Positions 18,109 through 26,330 of a stretch of DNA of 64,000 nt are shown one piece after another. The stretch's first letter is position 1. Each line of letters begins with the position of its first letter. The stretch comes from Pseudomonas xantholysinigenes (GTDB lineage Bacteria; Pseudomonadota; Gammaproteobacteria; Pseudomonadales; Pseudomonadaceae). Both the position numbers and the translations under genes were made by a program. The DNA lies in assembly GCF_014268885.2 (NCBI RefSeq), contig NZ_CP077095.1:2113501-2177500 (forward strand), written 5' to 3'. The notes under the pieces were generated by a model. That model was not told where the DNA came from. It ran no database searches and worked only from the letters and a program-made list of their open reading frames with translations.

Positions 18109-18453
18109 ATGGGAATCAAGACGTTTGCAGGCTGTGCGTTGCTGTGCCTGGGGTTGGCTGCGCAGGCCCAGGCCGCGACCGCGATCAGCTCGGGCGTGCT
18201 GCAATTCACCGGCAGTATTGTCGAGCCATCCTGTCGTGGGGTGGTGGCCGCCACGACGGTGCGGGTGGAGGATTGTCCATCGAGGGCCCAGCGTAGCCAT
18301 GTCGAGGTGCGCTCGGTGGATCGCCAGGGGCTGTCGGCCCTGGCCGTTCGGGCCGATGGGCAAGGCGCGGACGATGGGCTGTACCCATTGCGCGACAGCA
18401 ACGGCAACGCGCTGACCCAGGGCAACTACGTGGTGATCCTCAGCGCGCCTTGA
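18109..18453 (+). CDS. Short pilin-like secreted protein
   Basis: A 114-residue protein with a signal peptide (MGIKTFAGCALLCLGLAAQAQA). The start of a type 1 pilin fold follows (VLQFTGSIVEPSC), with a second Cys (VEDC) for the pilin disulfide. It stops well short of a normal pilin of about 150-180 mature residues and lacks an obvious C-terminal beta-zipper Tyr. GGGGAG lies 8 nt upstream of the ATG. It could be a capping or modulatory subunit, a periplasmic signal for the nearby kinases, or a decayed pilin. It converges on the cyclase gene with a 6-bp gap. Confidence 0.7.
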   Translation: MGIKTFAGCALLCLGLAAQAQAATAISSGVLQFTGSIVEPSCRGVVAATTVRVEDCPSRAQRSHVEVRSVDRQGLSALAVRADGQGADDGLYPLRDSNGNALTQGNYVVILSAP

Positions 18454-18459
18454 GCCCCT

Positions 18460-19323
18460 TCAGGCAGTGCCATGCCGCCGTTTCTTCTGCCGGTACATCT
18501 GGTCATCGGCATGGCTGAGCAACGCGTCGGCATCGCGGCCATCGTCGGGATAGCAAGCCACGCCAATGCTGCAGGTCGGCATGGCAATGCCGTCGCAGCC
18601 GGCGCCCAGAGGCTCGGCCATGGCCGCGAGGATCTGCGCCAGCTTTTCGGCCACCGCGCCAGGCGCGGCGGTGTCGGCCAGCAGCACGGTGAACTCGTCG
18701 CCACCCATGCGTGCCACGGTGTCGCGGGTGTCCACGCAGGCTTTCAGGCGCGCGGCGATGGCGCACAGCACCCGGTCACCGGCCGCGTGCCCGTGGACAT
18801 CGTTGATGCCCTTGAAGCCATTGACATCGAGAAACAACAGCGCCGGTCGACGCTGATGGCGCTGGGCATCGTCCAGCGCCGCGGCCAGCCGGGCATTGAA
18901 CAGTGAGCGATTGCACAGCTTGGTCAGCGGGTCGTGGTGGGCCAGGAAGCGCAGTTCCTCCTCGGCCTGGGTGAGCGCGGTGATGTTGCGCGCCACGCCA
19001 ATGCGTCCCCCCACCTCGTCGGACCAGAACGCCGCCCAGAGAATGTGCACGATACCGCCATCCTTGCGGATATAGCGGTTGCGAAAATCGAAATGGGCAT
19101 GGCCGTTCATGACCCGGATGATCGAAGCGCGGGTCGCCTCGAGATCGTCCGGGTGCATGTACTGGGTGATCGGCGTGCCGGTCAGCTCGTCGGCCCGGTA
19201 GCCGAGCAAGGCTTCGCAGGCGTTGCTGACGAACACGATGGTGTTGTCCCGGTCGACCACGAACACGGTGTCCAGCATCAACTGGATCAACTTGGGGTAA
19301 AGCGCTTGCAGGTCTACGGGCAT
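18460..19323 (-). CDS. PAS-GGDEF diguanylate cyclase
   Basis: 287 residues from the ATG at 19323: a PAS domain (about 10-120, with FVVDRDNTIVFVSNACEALLGY) then a GGDEF domain with FLDVNGFKGIND and the intact GGDEF signature at 207-211. It should make c-di-GMP. The inhibitory I-site position reads DTRD instead of RxxD, so product inhibition may be lost. No TM segment is seen, so it is probably cytosolic. Its placement beside fimbrial and EAL genes suggests a shared c-di-GMP circuit. A longer frame to 19449 is Arg/Pro-rich and unlikely. Confidence 0.88.
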   Translation of the reverse strand: MPVDLQALYPKLIQLMLDTVFVVDRDNTIVFVSNACEALLGYRADELTGTPITQYMHPDDLEATRASIIRVMNGHAHFDFRNRYIRKDGGIVHILWAAFWSDEVGGRIGVARNITALTQAEEELRFLAHHDPLTKLCNRSLFNARLAAALDDAQRHQRRPALLFLDVNGFKGINDVHGHAAGDRVLCAIAARLKACVDTRDTVARMGGDEFTVLLADTAAPGAVAEKLAQILAAMAEPLGAGCDGIAMPTCSIGVACYPDDGRDADALLSHADDQMYRQKKRRHGTA

Positions 19324-19448
19324 AGGGCGGAAAGTCCGGCGCAGTGGGCGTGATCGCGAACGGCGGCGGGCGTCCTTGCCGGCTGGGGGTGGCCACAGGT
19401 CGTGAGGTGCGGCGCGTGGCCAGCATACACAGGGGCGGGCCTGTGGCA

Positions 19449-19594
19449 CTAGGGTCTGTACGAAATGTGTCTGCGCGAAGGCCAGACAAGGCGAAACAGG
19501 GGGAGGAAGCGGAGTGTACTGGAGTACATGAGCATTCCGAGCCCTGTTTCAACGCAGTAGGGGCGAGTGCAGATACATTTCGTACAGAGCCTAG
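19449..19594. mobile_element. MITE-like palindromic element with CTAG flanks
   Basis: About 146 bp bounded by near-identical inverted ends: GGGTCTGTACGAAATGTGTC on the left, GGCTCTGTACGAAATGTATC read from the right. Further inner complementarity continues (GAAACAGGG ... CCCTGTTTC). CTAG occurs at both edges (19449-19452 and 19591-19594), consistent with a duplicated 4-bp target as used by IS5-type elements. It encodes nothing and could fold into one long hairpin. Confidence 0.7.
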
Positions 19595-19610
19595 CCGGGT
19601 GCTGCGAAAT

Positions 19611-19769
19611 TCACTGCTCGCTGAGCACCACGGCCTGTTCGTCGGCCTCGGCGGCCAGGCGAGCGCGCTCGGCCTTGCAGATGTACCTGGGCTTTTTCGG
19701 GGCGAGCTTGGCGCTGGCCTTCTTGGCGTGGGCTTTCAACAGCTGGTTGATCTTCTTGCGGCGGTTCAT
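19611..19769 (-). CDS. DUF2986 small basic protein
   Basis: A 52-residue protein, Lys/Arg/Ala-rich, beginning MNRRKKINQLLKAHAKK and containing PKKPRYICKAERARLA, the pattern of the DUF2986 family in gammaproteobacteria. Function unknown; the charge suggests nucleic-acid or ribosome contact. It begins at the ATG at 19769 and ends 16 bp from the MITE-like element. Confidence 0.7.
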   Translation of the reverse strand: MNRRKKINQLLKAHAKKASAKLAPKKPRYICKAERARLAAEADEQAVVLSEQ

Positions 19770-19817
19770 GTGCGTCCTCGGCCCACGGTTGTGTGGGGGC
19801 GGGGATTGTACAGGGAC

Positions 19818-20156
19818 TCAGCGGCGATAGTAGCGGTGGTCTTGCTGGTAGCGATAATGCATGGCGCGGTCGTGGTGGCGCTCCCAGTAACGCTGGCGCT
19901 CGAGTTCGCGGCGGTGTTGCTCGCGGCGCCATTGCTCGCGACGCCACTGTTCCCGGCGCCAGTCGTCGCGGCGGTCATGCCAGCGCTCGTCGTGGCGGTA
20001 GCGATCATCGTGGGCGAGCTGGAGGGCGGGCGCCTGGGCGCGGATGCCGGCGCGATCCGACCAAGGGTTGGCCGTAGGCGCTGCTGCCGATGCCGAGCCC
20101 GCAGCCACAAGGGCGAACAGGCTGAAGAACAGCGTGCGCGGGGAAAGGATTTTCAT
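19818..20156 (-). CDS. Secreted Arg/His/Tyr-rich small protein
   Basis: 112 residues with a clean signal peptide (MKILSPRTLFFSLFALVAAGSASA). The rest is very rich in Arg, His, Trp and Tyr, including tandem WRREQ units and DRYRHDERWHDRRDD. Similar periplasmic proteins are common in Pseudomonas without a known role; metal or polyanion binding is possible. No operon partner. Confidence 0.6.
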   Translation of the reverse strand: MKILSPRTLFFSLFALVAAGSASAAAPTANPWSDRAGIRAQAPALQLAHDDRYRHDERWHDRRDDWRREQWRREQWRREQHRRELERQRYWERHHDRAMHYRYQQDHRYYRR

Positions 20157-20313
20157 GAAGGAAGGCAGCCTCTGCGGGACACTGGGGTGGGTGGCGCCCT
20201 CTGCGTGGGCGACGCATCAATAGACCGCGCCCGTGGAAAAAGTTCGAAGGCCGGGAGCCTGGGTGGGGTTGGCTTGGTGGAACACCGTCTACCCCCGCTG
20301 GAAAGCATCGCGC

Positions 20314-20333
20314 GCCCCCACCGAAGTGGGGGC
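20314..20333 (-). terminator. Stem-loop with TTCG loop after the MACPF gene
   Basis: On the minus strand GCCCCCAC-TTCG-GTGGGGGC is a perfect 8-bp stem closed by a TTCG tetraloop, 10 nt past the MACPF stop codon. There is no T-run after it, so it may be a Rho-assisted or mRNA-stabilising hairpin and not a canonical terminator. Confidence 0.5.
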
Positions 20334-20343
20334 GTGGCCGGCG

Positions 20344-21792
20344 TCACTTGCCGACGAAGGTGCAGGCGTAGATGAAGTTGCCGCCGGCCCCGCGGTTGAG
20401 GTCGCCGGGTATCTTCTTGTAGCCGTAGGGTGCATTGATATCGGCATTGCCACCACCGATGACCGTCACCTTGTTGATTGCGGTGTCGGTGTTGTAGGCC
20501 TCGGTCTTGTAGCAGAGGAACACATCATCGCCGCCGGCGCCCTTGTTCAGGTCCTGGGGCAGCTTGATGTAGCCCGCCGGGGTCGGCTCCTTGTTGTAGA
20601 TGATCCTGATGTCGGTCACGGCGTTCTTCGGCTGGTCGGCCTGCCAGGCTTGCTCGTGATAGCACAGGTAGATGAAGTCGCCACCGGCACCAGCGTTGAG
20701 GTCGTACTCCACCTTGCTGTAGCCCACCGGAGGTTCGATGGTCGAGCTGCCGCCGGTGATCACCACCAACTGGTCGATGTAGTTCGCCTTGATCCGGTAT
20801 TTTTCCGACTGTGCCGGCGCCCAAACGTCATCGTAGTGCTTGCGCATGGCTTCGGCTTGCGCCTCGGTCTTGCACAGGCTCCAGATTTCCTGCATGGGAA
20901 TGGTCGGGACGAAATCAACGAAGTCCGGCGAGGTCCCCACGCTGTCGACCCAGGCCTGGAAACCTTCCTTGCCGCTGAACACGGCCTGTGCCTTGGTGCC
21001 GTCGCCGCCGCGGACTTCCTGGTGGGTATTGGAGTACTGGGTGAAGCTGCTGATCGACTCGCCGTACTTGGCCTTGGCTTCGGCGCTCAGCTGGCCGGTG
21101 AGCCCTTCGTAGCTGGCCTTGGCCACTACCGCCACCGAGTAGTCGCGCTTGACCCGCAGCTTGTTGGTCGAGGAGGCGAGGATGGCCCGTCCGCCCATCA
21201 CGATACCGGTCAGGAAATGGCTGCCGACCCTGTCGAAATAGCGGCTGATAGCCTTGGGGTCATTGACGTTGAGCTCGTCGAGTTGCTGGCGCATGTATGG
21301 CAGCATCAATTCGCGCAGCGACGTGACCGAAGGCAGGCGCAGCGACCAGAGGTTGATCGACTGCTGGATGCGGCTGAATTCGTTTTCCGCGTTGCGCAGC
21401 GAGTTGCTGTCGAAGTCGGTGGAGAGCGAGCCGCTGAAGAAGTTGTAGCGCCCCTCGATGGCCACGCTGGTGGCCAGGCTGCGCTGGTACTCGGTAATGG
21501 TGCTGCCGGTGACGTTGGTATAGGTGGCGCTGTCGTTCTGCTGGACGTCGACGATCTCCGGAACGAAGTAGCCTGGCTTGAATGATACTTCGCGTTTTTT
21601 CGCCGTGGTCCAATCGAACAACTGCACCGCGCCGCTGTTGACACTGGCATAACTGATGAATGGGTTATAGCCAAGTCCGATAGCTTCGACGCCCGGCAGT
21701 ACTTTTTCATCCAAACCTGCTTTAAAACGAATAAGTTGCAGGTGTTGGGTGGAAAAGTGCACAAGTCCTTGCGGCAAGTCGATGTTTTCCAT
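20344..21792 (-). CDS. MACPF-domain pore-forming-type protein with C-terminal triple repeat
   Basis: 482 residues from the ATG at 21792 (AAGGA 8 nt upstream). The MACPF signature is present as G190-S-H-F193, six residues, then G200-G201. The C-terminal third carries three copies of a roughly 60-residue unit with the core GY-x-K-x6-DLN-x-GAGG-x-(F/V)-(I/F)-(Y/F)-x-C. This is a beta-prism-like domain, probably for membrane or glycan binding. There is no Sec signal, so release would need lysis or another secretion route. MACPF proteins oligomerise into pores in target membranes, so a role against insects, protists or other hosts is plausible. The upstream region is AT-richer than its surroundings. 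Confidence 0.85.
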   Translation of the reverse strand: MENIDLPQGLVHFSTQHLQLIRFKAGLDEKVLPGVEAIGLGYNPFISYASVNSGAVQLFDWTTAKKREVSFKPGYFVPEIVDVQQNDSATYTNVTGSTITEYQRSLATSVAIEGRYNFFSGSLSTDFDSNSLRNAENEFSRIQQSINLWSLRLPSVTSLRELMLPYMRQQLDELNVNDPKAISRYFDRVGSHFLTGIVMGGRAILASSTNKLRVKRDYSVAVVAKASYEGLTGQLSAEAKAKYGESISSFTQYSNTHQEVRGGDGTKAQAVFSGKEGFQAWVDSVGTSPDFVDFVPTIPMQEIWSLCKTEAQAEAMRKHYDDVWAPAQSEKYRIKANYIDQLVVITGGSSTIEPPVGYSKVEYDLNAGAGGDFIYLCYHEQAWQADQPKNAVTDIRIIYNKEPTPAGYIKLPQDLNKGAGGDDVFLCYKTEAYNTDTAINKVTVIGGGNADINAPYGYKKIPGDLNRGAGGNFIYACTFVGK

Positions 21793-21914
21793 GATGATTT
21801 CCTTATGTGTTATGGGCAGATATAACCGCTCAGCAAACGAGCAAGGAACCAGCATAGTTGGCGCAAAGATGCCGCAAGAAAACCTTGGTATTACTGCCCG
21901 GAACTTATATCTCC

Positions 21915-22343
21915 TTAGATAGTTTTTTCTGCGTCGAACAGGGGCGCGGGGGCAAAGGCCGGGTCATTGAACTGAGCCCATGCGGCCGCCGATTCGCCGT
22001 GTACATGCTTGTGCTTGCGCGCCACGAAGTGGGTATCCAGGGTGCCCAGGGCCACGGATACCCAGCCGGCGAAGTCGCCCGTGGTCCTGGACCAGAACAA
22101 GGTCGAGCCGCAGTGGCCGCAGAACTGGCGCACGACCTGTGCGCTGGACTGGAAATCGCGGATGGCCGCTATGCCACCGAGTATCTGCAAGGCTTCGCGC
22201 GGTACGCTGGCATAGCTGGCGAACGCCGCGCCATGGCCCTTGCGGCATTGGCGGCAATGGCAATGGGTGACGGCCTTGGGCGCGCAGGCCAGGGCATAGC
22301 GCACCGTGCCGCACAGGCAGCTGCCTTGGTAGTCGTGTTCCAT
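21915..22343 (-). CDS. GFA/CENP-V-type zinc protein
   Basis: A 142-residue protein with the zinc-cysteine pattern of the GFA family: CLCGTVRY near residue 9, CHCRQCRK near 28, and FCGHCGSTLFW near 75. The founding member was described as a glutathione-dependent formaldehyde-activating enzyme, but most relatives have no proven reaction. It lies on the same strand upstream of the MACPF gene with a 122-bp gap, so it is probably a separate unit. Confidence 0.85.
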   Translation of the reverse strand: MEHDYQGSCLCGTVRYALACAPKAVTHCHCRQCRKGHGAAFASYASVPREALQILGGIAAIRDFQSSAQVVRQFCGHCGSTLFWSRTTGDFAGWVSVALGTLDTHFVARKHKHVHGESAAAWAQFNDPAFAPAPLFDAEKTI

Positions 22344-22386
22344 CAGTCACGTCCTCTGGCTCGGCTGGGCAGAATCGCCTAGCCGC

Positions 22387-23394
22387 TCAATTCACATAGC
22401 TGGGCACTGCCCAGGCACCATCCTTGAACCCCCTGCAACGCACATACCCGGCGCGGTAGGTCAGCACGAAGCGCGTGCCGTCCCAGGTCCAGAACGAGCG
22501 CTTCATGCAGTCTCCGCGTGGGCTCTGCATCTGCCAGGAACCGATGTTGGCCCGCAAACGATCGAAGCGGGTCCCGGCCTCGGTCACCAGGCTGGCCAGG
22601 TAGGGCGGGCGGTCCTCGGCCACCCAGAATCCGGTGGCGGTGTTGTAGCTGTTGGCCGAGCATTGCGTGCTGACCAGTAGCCGGTGTTCATCCAGCCGTT
22701 CGATCTGCAAGGGCCTGGCATGCAGGTCGGGGCACGGCTGGTGGGCCGACAGGGCGGCGCCCAGGGCTCGGCGCAGGGCCGGGTCGTCGGCCAGTTGCGC
22801 ATCTTCGGGGCGAGTATCGACCAATGGCGGGTAGGTCACGGGGGGCGAGACAGGCCGAGGCCCCGGGACCAGTTCCTCGTCATCGCCACGCCTGACGGCG
22901 GCTGTCGGCGTACCGATGCGCTCCTGCAACTCGTCCATCTTCAGCAACGCCGCGGTCGCCCCGGCACCGGACAATGGCCAGGCCCGTCCGCGGGCATCGA
23001 CGAAGCGGATCTCGGTGCTGCCGGCCAGGGCGTTGACCAGGCGCCGGCTGGCGTACTCGTCGAGCCAGTAGTCCTTGGGTCCATGCTGCTTGGCGGTGTC
23101 GATCAGTTCGCCGTCCAGCACCAGGCTGACCGGCTCGGTCGGCGGCTCTTCGATCTGATCGGCAAACAGCAGGTTGCCCGTGAAGGGCGTACCTGGGCCT
23201 GCGTCGCGACTAAGGGCCACGCTGATGCCGTCGAGGCTGTCGCCCGGTGAATAGCCCATGGCCACGCAGGTACCGGTCCTGAGGCACACCAGGTCCCAAT
23301 CCTTGTGCGAGAACTCGACGCCTTCGCCGGGCACCTCGGCATGGGCAAGCGTACCGAGCACCAGGAGGGGCCAGCACAGCGGGTGCAATTTCAT
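22387..23394 (-). CDS. DUF1176 periplasmic protein
   Basis: 335 residues from the ATG at 23394 (AAGGA 5 nt upstream), with a signal peptide ending LAHA. Residues after it (VEFSHKDWDLVCLRTGTC) and the C-terminal SFWTWDGTRFVLT ... GYVRCRG are typical of the DUF1176 family. Function unknown. It is divergent from the AraC-type regulator gene. The longer frame to 23535 is not supported. Confidence 0.8.
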   Translation of the reverse strand: MKLHPLCWPLLVLGTLAHAEVPGEGVEFSHKDWDLVCLRTGTCVAMGYSPGDSLDGISVALSRDAGPGTPFTGNLLFADQIEEPPTEPVSLVLDGELIDTAKQHGPKDYWLDEYASRRLVNALAGSTEIRFVDARGRAWPLSGAGATAALLKMDELQERIGTPTAAVRRGDDEELVPGPRPVSPPVTYPPLVDTRPEDAQLADDPALRRALGAALSAHQPCPDLHARPLQIERLDEHRLLVSTQCSANSYNTATGFWVAEDRPPYLASLVTEAGTRFDRLRANIGSWQMQSPRGDCMKRSFWTWDGTRFVLTYRAGYVRCRGFKDGAWAVPSYVN

Positions 23395-23579
23395 CTTCGT
23401 CCTTGCTTGAAAGCGGGTGGGGTCCTTGAAAAACAGCAGGTTACCTAGCCCGCTCGGCAGCGTCGAGCGCTCAGGCAGCGGGCGAGCGGGCATGGCCAAC
23501 GCGTGGCTTGAGTGTTTGCCCGCGCTCATCGACAATCGAGCGCAGGCTTTTCGTCGTCCAGGATGTGGGTTGCCAATAG

Positions 23580-24584
23580 ATGAGACCGGTTCGCACAGTC
23601 GTCTCCGAAGATTTCTTTCGCCGCTTCAAGACCATCTTCGCCCCGCACCTGGCCACCCTCGGCATCGACCTGCCGCTGCTGGAGCGCGCCGATATCGAAA
23701 TCCCCGGCGAGCAGTACATCGCTTTGTGGGAGGCGGCGGGCAGCGCCAACCCGTCGGTCGGCCTGGAGCTGGGCAGCCAGACCGAGGCCGGCGACTTCGG
23801 CGCCCTGGGCCATGCCATGCACTGCGCGCCGAGCGTGGAGCAGATGCTGCTGACCTTGCATACCTACATCGTGGTCTTCGCCCAGGAGTCGAGGGTCGAC
23901 TACAGCCACGCCGGGCGCTTGCTGCGCATCACCTACCAGGTCACCGACAACACCGTGCTCAGCCGCCGCCAGGATGCCGAGTTCGCCATCGCCGCGATCC
24001 TGCGCCAGCTGCAACTGATCACCGCCAGCCCGGTGCGGCCGCTGCGGGTGGATTTCGAGCATGCCCGCCCGGCGGACGTGGCGGTGCACAAGCAGCTGTT
24101 CCAGTGCCCGGTTCACTTCAACCAGCCCGGCAACAGCCTGAGCTTGCCTGCCGAGGTGCTCGAGCTGCCGGTGCGCCAAGGCAACGAGCGGCTGTTCAAG
24201 GCCCTGGCGCCTTACCTGGAGCGCGAGCGCGAACAGCGCAGCGTCAGTGACGAGCTGCTGCCCCAGGTCACGCGCATGATCGCCCTGGGCATGGCCAGTG
24301 GCGTGCCATCGCTGGACGAGGTCAGTGCACGCATGGGCCTGAGCCGACGTACCTTGCAGCGTCGGCTCAAGGAGCAGGAAATCGAGTTCTCGGTGCTGGT
24401 GGAGGAGGTGCGCCGCGACCTGGCGGTGGGCTACCTGAACCACTCCGACTTCTCGATGACGCAAATCTCGCTGTTGCTCGGCTATGCCGAGTCCGGCTCG
24501 TTCACCCGTGCGTTCCGGCGCTGGACCGGGCAGTCGCCGCAGCAGTTTCGCCAGGCCGGGCGCGGGCCTGGCACCGGGTGCTGA
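23580..24584 (+). CDS. AraC-family transcriptional regulator (OruR/ArgR-like, arabinose-binding-type N-domain)
   Basis: 334 residues. The N-terminal two thirds resemble the ligand domain of OruR/VirF-type regulators; the C-terminal AraC HTH pair is clear (LDEVSARMGLSRRTLQRRLKEQ and MTQISLLLGYAESGSFTRAFRRWTGQSP). The gene precedes the 27-codon ORF and the FAD amine oxidase-like gene on the same strand. It is therefore the best candidate activator of the amine-catabolic region; this is inference. Confidence 0.88.
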   Translation: MRPVRTVVSEDFFRRFKTIFAPHLATLGIDLPLLERADIEIPGEQYIALWEAAGSANPSVGLELGSQTEAGDFGALGHAMHCAPSVEQMLLTLHTYIVVFAQESRVDYSHAGRLLRITYQVTDNTVLSRRQDAEFAIAAILRQLQLITASPVRPLRVDFEHARPADVAVHKQLFQCPVHFNQPGNSLSLPAEVLELPVRQGNERLFKALAPYLEREREQRSVSDELLPQVTRMIALGMASGVPSLDEVSARMGLSRRTLQRRLKEQEIEFSVLVEEVRRDLAVGYLNHSDFSMTQISLLLGYAESGSFTRAFRRWTGQSPQQFRQAGRGPGTGC

Positions 24585-24695
24585 AAATCTGGCACCGGCG
24601 GTCAATCCAGCCTTAGCCCCCCTCGATACCCTGAACGAGGCGCCAGTGCCCGCGCGCGCGTGGCCGCTGGCTTCCCTCATCTCAGGAGAGCAACG

Positions 24696-24779
24696 ATGAG
24701 CACTGCGCATCCTCCCCTGTGGTACCCACCCTACGGCAAGACCTTCGAGCGCTTGATCTGCCTGATGCTCGGTCGCTGA
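24696..24779 (+). CDS. 27-residue small ORF upstream of FAD oxidoreductase
   Basis: ATG at 24696 preceded by AGGAG 7 nt upstream. It encodes a 27-residue peptide starting MSTAHPPLWYPPYGKTFERL and ending in LICLMLGR. It ends 15 bp before the FAD-oxidoreductase start. The good ribosome site and tight spacing suggest a translated leader or small protein; Pro/Tyr-rich content could stall ribosomes. I do not recognise it. Confidence 0.5.
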   Translation: MSTAHPPLWYPPYGKTFERLICLMLGR

Positions 24780-24794
24780 CCCCTGGAGCCCGGT

Positions 24795-26147
24795 ATGCAC
24801 GACAACAACAATGAACCCCGTTCCTTCTGGCAACACGATTACGGCACCTACCTGGCCAATAGCCGCCTGGCCGAGGACCTCAAGGTCGACCTGGCGGTGA
24901 TTGGTGGTGGCTTCACCGGCTTGAACACGGCCTGGCAGTTCAAGCGCGACAACCCTGGCGCCCGGGTGCTGGTGCTGGAGGCGGCGCTGATCGGCTTCGG
25001 CGCCAGTGGGCGCAATGCCGGTTTCAGCACCAAGCTGTTCGGCCTGGAGCCGGAGCTGGTGGTGCTGCGCTGGGGCAAGCAACGGATGATCGAGGCCCAC
25101 CGTTACCTGGAACGGGCGGTGGCCTACACCCGCGAGGTCATCGAGGCCCACGCTATCGACTCCGACTACCGCCATGCCGGGCTGGTACGGGTGAGTTATT
25201 CGCCCCGGCAACTGGCGCGCCTGGGCAAGAACCTGGAACTGTACGAGTCGCTGGGCCTGGCCGGTGACATGCGCTGGCAAAGCGCGGCGCAATTGCGTGA
25301 ACGCCATGATTCGCCGCGCCTGCTGGGCGGGATTCATGAAAGCGAGACGGGCTACCTCGATCCGTGCAAACAGGTGCGCGGGCTCAAGGGCCTGGCCGCG
25401 TCGGTGGGGGTGCGCATCCATGAAGCAACGCCGGTGCTGGATATCGACCGCAGCGGCGCGTCCATCGTGCTGCGCACCCCCAACGCCCGGGTGAACGCCG
25501 ACAAGCTGGTGATCGCCACCAATGCCTATGCGCGGCAGCTCCCCGGCACACGCACCTTGCAACAACGCCAGTTTCCGCTGTGGACCTACCAGGTGATCAC
25601 CGAACCGTTGGGCGAGGCGCTGTGGCGCAGCATCGGCTGGGATGGGCGCGAGGCGTTTGGCGACAACCGGCAGATGCTGCATTACTTCCGCCCGACTGTG
25701 GATGGCCGCATCGTCATGGGCGGCGGCGATGTGCTGGCCTACACCGCCAGCGCCATGGCCGAGCAACCGTCGCCGGCCAGCTGGGCGCATTGCGAGGCGC
25801 ACCTGAAGTGGATCTACCCGCAACTGCGCGACGTGCGCATCGCCTACCGCTGGGGCGGGCCGGTGTCGGTGAACGCCGACATGGTGCCGGAGATCAGTTT
25901 CATCGACGACGAGCGGATGATCTATGCCGGCGGTTGCTTTGGCCATGGCGTGGCGCTGAGCCATCTCAATGGGCGCACCATTGCCGACCTGCTGCAGGGG
26001 CGCCAGAGCGAGCTGAGTGATTTCTGGATCGTCAATCGCAAGGCCATCGCGATGCCGGGCACCACGTTGTCGTGCTGGGCCGGGCGCACCGCACGCCAGG
26101 CGCTGAAGGCGTGGGATTGGTGGGAGGAGCGGGGCTTGAAGGCTTGA
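24795..26147 (+). CDS. FAD-dependent oxidoreductase (DAO family, amine/amino-acid oxidase-like)
   Basis: 450 residues. A short N-terminal tail with SFWQHDY is followed by the Rossmann FAD site (DLAVIGGGFTGLNTAWQF) at about 33-50 and the GASGRNAGF motif near 70. The C-terminal FAD contact is YAGGCFGHGVALSHLNG. This architecture is typical of PuuB/GlxA-like oxidases that attack secondary or gamma-glutamyl amines. GGAG lies 6 nt before the ATG. It sits between the AraC gene and the DUF1329/amine dehydrogenase block, fitting amine catabolism. Substrate unproven. Confidence 0.85.
   Translation: MHDNNNEPRSFWQHDYGTYLANSRLAEDLKVDLAVIGGGFTGLNTAWQFKRDNPGARVLVLEAALIGFGASGRNAGFSTKLFGLEPELVVLRWGKQRMIEAHRYLERAVAYTREVIEAHAIDSDYRHAGLVRVSYSPRQLARLGKNLELYESLGLAGDMRWQSAAQLRERHDSPRLLGGIHESETGYLDPCKQVRGLKGLAASVGVRIHEATPVLDIDRSGASIVLRTPNARVNADKLVIATNAYARQLPGTRTLQQRQFPLWTYQVITEPLGEALWRSIGWDGREAFGDNRQMLHYFRPTVDGRIVMGGGDVLAYTASAMAEQPSPASWAHCEAHLKWIYPQLRDVRIAYRWGGPVSVNADMVPEISFIDDERMIYAGGCFGHGVALSHLNGRTIADLLQGRQSELSDFWIVNRKAIAMPGTTLSCWAGRTARQALKAWDWWEERGLKA
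24804..24811 (+). promoter_or_regulatory. Candidate Hfq/Crc catabolite-repression motif
   Basis: AACAACAA, a perfect AANAANAA motif, lies in codons 4-6 of the FAD-oxidoreductase gene, the typical location of Hfq/Crc targets in Pseudomonas mRNAs. It would repress translation during growth on preferred carbon sources. Motif seen; function inferred. Confidence 0.45.
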
Positions 26148-26164
26148 TGGGCACCACCTCGCCC

Positions 26165-26330
26165 TCAAGCCATGCGCTCCTCCTGTGGGAGCGGGATTAC
26201 CCGCGAAGCAAGCGGCGCGGTGACTGGCACCGGCTGTGCCGGTGTTCGCGGCTGAAGCCGCTCCCACAGCGACCGCGCTAGCTTTAGCAGTTGAGCAAGA
26301 CAGTTGCTCCCACAGGGATCGCGTTGAACT
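26165..26330. repeat. REP/BIME composite element
   Basis: Starts with a CTCCTGTGGGAGCGGG REP unit and continues through the segment 26224-26315, which recurs almost base for base at 63081-63171 and, inverted, at 53699-53792. The shared part contains GGCACCGGCTGTGCCGGTG, GCGGCTGAAGCCGC and GCTAGCTTTAGCAGTTGAGC. The remaining gap to the DUF1329 gene (to 26548) is its presumed promoter region; I see no confident promoter hexamers there. Confidence 0.85.

Noticed and set aside
24590..24620. Sigma-54 promoter (TGGCAC-N5-TTGCA) near TGGCACCGGCGGTCAA
   Set aside because: The -12 half does not match (no TTGC), so not supported.
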